A DNA stretch of 64,000 nt, taken from NCBI RefSeq assembly GCF_041224415.1, contig NZ_JBGFFE010000011.1, forward strand, positions 31,252-95,251. The letters are read 5' to 3'. Source of the DNA: Clostridium_B lapidicellarium. Its GTDB lineage: Bacteria > Bacillota > Clostridia > Clostridiales > Clostridiaceae. How positions within the stretch are numbered: the first letter of the stretch is position 1; each line of letters starts with the position of its first letter. The notes under the pieces are model-generated. The model did not search any database, had not been told where the DNA came from, and saw only the letters and a list, made by a program, of their open reading frames with translations. The translations under genes and the position numbers were made by a program. This document shows, piece by piece, positions 61,742 through 64,000 of the stretch.

Positions 61742-62944
61742 TCATGGATTGATAGTTTTCTTCAAGCACTCATCAATCCATGAAAGAATCCGTTCATTTC
61801 CTAACAATTTTGCTCCGCACTGACCGTGAAGACCAGCACCTTCTTCAGAAGTGAAAAGCATAAATCGTTTTGGACAAGTAAGTGCTTTGTAAAGCTGTTT
61901 TGCTTGACCCATAAACATGTGTTCTTCTTCACCATCAACTACAAGGGTTGGACATTGAATTTTAGAAGCAGTGCTTTCCATATTAAAATCTTTCATTTTT
62001 AGAACAAGTTTCGACAAGGTATCTACACCAAAAACGAACATGCCATTTTGAATGCCCCATTTAAACATCGGGTTAGTTTTCTCCACTTCTTCTTGAAGCT
62101 GATCACATTGATTAGGGTTGTTAAGAGCTAAGTCTAAAAATTTTTTCCAATTTGGTAAAGCATTTAAAAAGTTATAAATTCCACCATTGGCTACACATAT
62201 AGCAAGCCGATGCTCAAAAGCTGCTGCACGCGGTGCTAAATAACCACCTAAGCTTTGACCCCATAAAACAATTTTATGCGGATTGATTCCGTCAAGCGTT
62301 AAAACAAAATTAACCACGGGTGTGACTACTTTTTCATAATCATAGCGAAAATATAAATGCTGGTGGCGTAATGCTTCGCCCTGACCAGGTCCTTCAAAAG
62401 CCAGACAGTTCATTCCATGTTCCAAAGCCGCCATAGCCAATCCGTAAAACTCTTCTTTTGTGCCATCATAGCCTGTCATTAAAATGAGAACAGGTCTTGG
62501 TTCAGATGTTTCTTCGCACTTGTAATAGTGGCCTGGCAAAGTTGTTCCTTCATAAGGAATTTTAACTTTTTCAATAATTGGTTGGTTATATTTCATAACT
62601 TGATTAAAGCAAGACAAACCTAAATCTGTTAATTTAAGAGCCCGGGGATCATTGCGGTTTTCATGTAAGAAAAATTCAGCAGATCGGTAATAATTATAAG
62701 TGCGTAAATATGTTTTGCGTGCACTTACAAAGTGGCCTTTTACCGCGTAGTCATGAGCAATACCATGTAATCTTTGAGCAGTTTTCATCCACTCCTGATA
62801 CCAGCTATTATAATCTCCATCAACAATTCTTTCTGAGGTTGTAATAATTTCACCTATATCTGCCATGCCACTGGTTGCAGCACTAAATAATCTTAATGTT
62901 TCAAATTCAAATTGACTATTTTTAAATAATAAATTTTTCATCAT
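61742..62944 (-). CDS. alpha/beta hydrolase (FrsA/peptidase S9-like)
   Basis: A 400-residue hydrolase resembling the 2,6-dihydropseudooxynicotine hydrolase/FrsA-like group. An N-terminal helical cap (1-130) precedes the alpha/beta fold. GQSLGGYLAPRAA near residue 235 holds the nucleophile Ser, PTLVVDGEEEHMF the acid, and GAGLHGQCGAKL the catalytic His. It hydrolyses an unknown C-C, ester or amide bond. ATG at 62944 follows GAAGGGAAG; 62941 is an alternative. CGN arginine codons are frequent, as in the operon to the left, hinting at acquisition. It is divergent from tetR. Confidence 0.85.
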   Translation of the reverse strand: MMKNLLFKNSQFEFETLRLFSAATSGMADIGEIITTSERIVDGDYNSWYQEWMKTAQRLHGIAHDYAVKGHFVSARKTYLRTYNYYRSAEFFLHENRNDPRALKLTDLGLSCFNQVMKYNQPIIEKVKIPYEGTTLPGHYYKCEETSEPRPVLILMTGYDGTKEEFYGLAMAALEHGMNCLAFEGPGQGEALRHQHLYFRYDYEKVVTPVVNFVLTLDGINPHKIVLWGQSLGGYLAPRAAAFEHRLAICVANGGIYNFLNALPNWKKFLDLALNNPNQCDQLQEEVEKTNPMFKWGIQNGMFVFGVDTLSKLVLKMKDFNMESTASKIQCPTLVVDGEEEHMFMGQAKQLYKALTCPKRFMLFTSEEGAGLHGQCGAKLLGNERILSWIDECLKKTINP

Positions 62945-63037
62945 GGATCTTCCCTTCAATGATATTTTCACAAATGTGATTCTTTTTTTAATATGTTATA
63001 TAATCTTAGTATAAAATTAGTACCGCATTGTATCAAT

Positions 63038-63059
63038 CAACAATGAAGGTAGATTGTTG
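63038..63059. promoter_or_regulatory. candidate TetR operator
   Basis: CAACAAT (63038-63044) and ATTGTTG (63053-63059) form a perfect 7-bp inverted repeat with an 8-bp spacer. It lies between the divergent hydrolase and tetR genes, 26 bp before the tetR ATG. Confidence 0.5.
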
Positions 63060-63084
63060 CATTTGAAAAAAGGAGTTGAACAAA

Positions 63085-63657
63085 ATGAGATCAAATCCGC
63101 AAAGTGTAGAACGGACCAAAAAGAATTTGATGGAGGCTTTTTGGGAGCTTTACTGCAAAAATAGTATAGGTAAAATTTCCGTTCAAAAAATTGTAGACAG
63201 AGCTGGTTATAACCGCAGTACTTTTTACCGCTATTTTACTGATGTTTATGATATTTTGGATCAATTTGAAAGAAAACTTTTACCTGATTTCAGCAAGCAT
63301 CAAAAACTGATGGCAAGCTTAACTTTTCGGAAGCCGCTTGAACATTTGACAGAGGTTTATAGCCGCTATAAAAAATATTATCTTGTCCTGCTTGGTGAAA
63401 ATGGCGATCCAGCTTTTCATAAAAAAATGAAGGATGCATACAAAGAACTGACACGTCCCTTTTTTCAATTATTATGTGAAAATGATTTCCAATTGGAAAT
63501 GGCTTTGGAATTTTGTATTTCTGGTTTTGTTAATTTGCTGACATTTTGTTTTGCTAAAAATGAGAGACTTGATATTGAAAAAATTATGTCCGAAGTATGG
63601 CCGCCGGTAAATAATGTGATGCAGAAAATTCTATACCGAAATTCACAAATCAAGTAG
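63085..63657 (+). CDS. TetR-family transcriptional regulator
   Basis: A 190-residue regulator. The N-terminal helix-turn-helix (about residues 8-55) is LMEAFWELYCKNSIGKISVQ, then KIVDRAGYNRSTFYRYFTDVYDIL. The C-terminal ligand-binding helices are not assignable. It is divergent from the hydrolase gene with an inverted repeat between them, so it probably represses that gene and itself. ATG at 63085 follows AAAGGAGTTGAACAAA. Arginine codons are mixed AGA and CGN. Confidence 0.9.
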   Translation: MRSNPQSVERTKKNLMEAFWELYCKNSIGKISVQKIVDRAGYNRSTFYRYFTDVYDILDQFERKLLPDFSKHQKLMASLTFRKPLEHLTEVYSRYKKYYLVLLGENGDPAFHKKMKDAYKELTRPFFQLLCENDFQLEMALEFCISGFVNLLTFCFAKNERLDIEKIMSEVWPPVNNVMQKILYRNSQIK

Positions 63658-64000
63658 TAACTAAAGATTACTTTCTAAGAATTTTTAACATAATGTGCAG
63701 AATTCTCCTACCTCTATAAATAGCATTTGCCGACATCCAGTCAAGGTAATCGTAAAGAAGCCTTGTAGTTAATTATCATGTATAGTATAAATACTGACGG
63801 ATAGACAATGGCATGAAGAAATTCATGAATTATTATGGAAGAAAAACCCAAGATAATTTGATATGTGATCCTCCTAATCATAAGAGCCTATAAAAAATTG
63901 CTATATAATTTATATTATAATCTTTTAATTTGATAGATCAAATTAAGAACTTGCGATGATCGTGTCAATTTACTGTAGGTTAAAAAGCTACAGACTTTCC
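63658..64000. other. intergenic end of window, no gene seen
   Basis: About 340 bp with short broken frames only. No RNA gene, terminator with a T-run or mobile-element end was recognised. A weak CTGTAG/CTACAG dyad lies near 63973-63993. Confidence 0.5.

Noticed and set aside
1..64000. CRISPR arrays, tRNA or rRNA genes, replication origin
   Set aside because: No regularly spaced direct repeats, tRNA cloverleaf ends or rRNA motifs were seen on either strand.

Overview
The window is AT-rich DNA from a Firmicute, almost certainly Clostridium sensu stricto. Evidence: strong GGAGG-type ribosome sites, heavy AGA/AGG arginine codon use, T-box, glycine, cobalamin and preQ1 leaders, and a selenocysteine-dependent glycine reductase operon. 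A solventogenic, acetogenic or amino-acid-fermenting species near C. ljungdahlii, C. carboxidivorans or C. kluyveri would fit, but the species is inference. The single N at 43502 shows this is draft sequence.

Layout. 1-5207: the 3' end of a sigma-54 activator gene, then a -24/-12 promoter and a split-AtuA / CoA-transferase / CitMHS-transporter cassette of unknown substrate. 5330-7460: a tryptophan T-box operon on the minus strand (trpP plus an M20 amidohydrolase). 7480-11240: a decayed accessory island with IS3, ArdC and ISAs1 remnants around an intact MqsR-like/Panacea toxin-antitoxin pair. 11291-12856: a phage-type lysozyme and holin-like protein. 12959-16262: a possible small RNA, then a preQ1 riboswitch with queL-like and queT genes, an unknown protein and a hydrolase. 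16333-19913: a MerR-methyltransferase fusion with two DegT aminotransferases behind a MerR-type promoter. 20105-23284: a cobalamin riboswitch and ABC importer. 23620-27253: glnS and asnB. 27278-30714: a lantibiotic-resistance-like two-component/ABC module. 30871-38900: housekeeping and regulatory genes, including larE, DUF815, asparaginase II, a soluble chemoreceptor-like protein and two tiny paralogous Cys-rich peptides. 39009-47943: a ferredoxin-like protein, then the glycine-riboswitch-controlled operon grdX-trxB-trxA-grdEABCD with in-frame UGA codons in grdA and grdB. 47963-52233: iadA, birA and a KimA-type potassium importer. 52310-61542: a sigma-54-controlled sugar-acid cluster. 61742-63657: an alpha/beta hydrolase divergent from a TetR regulator.

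How the parts work together. The glycine reductase operon couples reduced thioredoxin to reduction of glycine, giving acetyl phosphate, and is switched on by glycine. The 52.5-59.5 kb cluster encodes every step of a non-phosphorylating L-fucose-type route: permease, dehydrogenase, a lactonase fused to a mutarotase, a UxaA-type dehydratase, a DapA-type aldolase and FucO. The predicted products are pyruvate and 1,2-propanediol. Its gene set and order resemble the fucose locus of Campylobacter jejuni, but with a reductive end and sigma-54 control. The activator gene next to it is frameshifted as sequenced.

Main items for follow-up: the sugar-acid cluster and its fused lactonase-mutarotase, the AtuA cassette with four phased half-sites, the preQ1-queL-queT locus, the MerR-methyltransferase operon, and a 98-bp in-frame duplication in grdA around the N that is most likely an assembly artefact.
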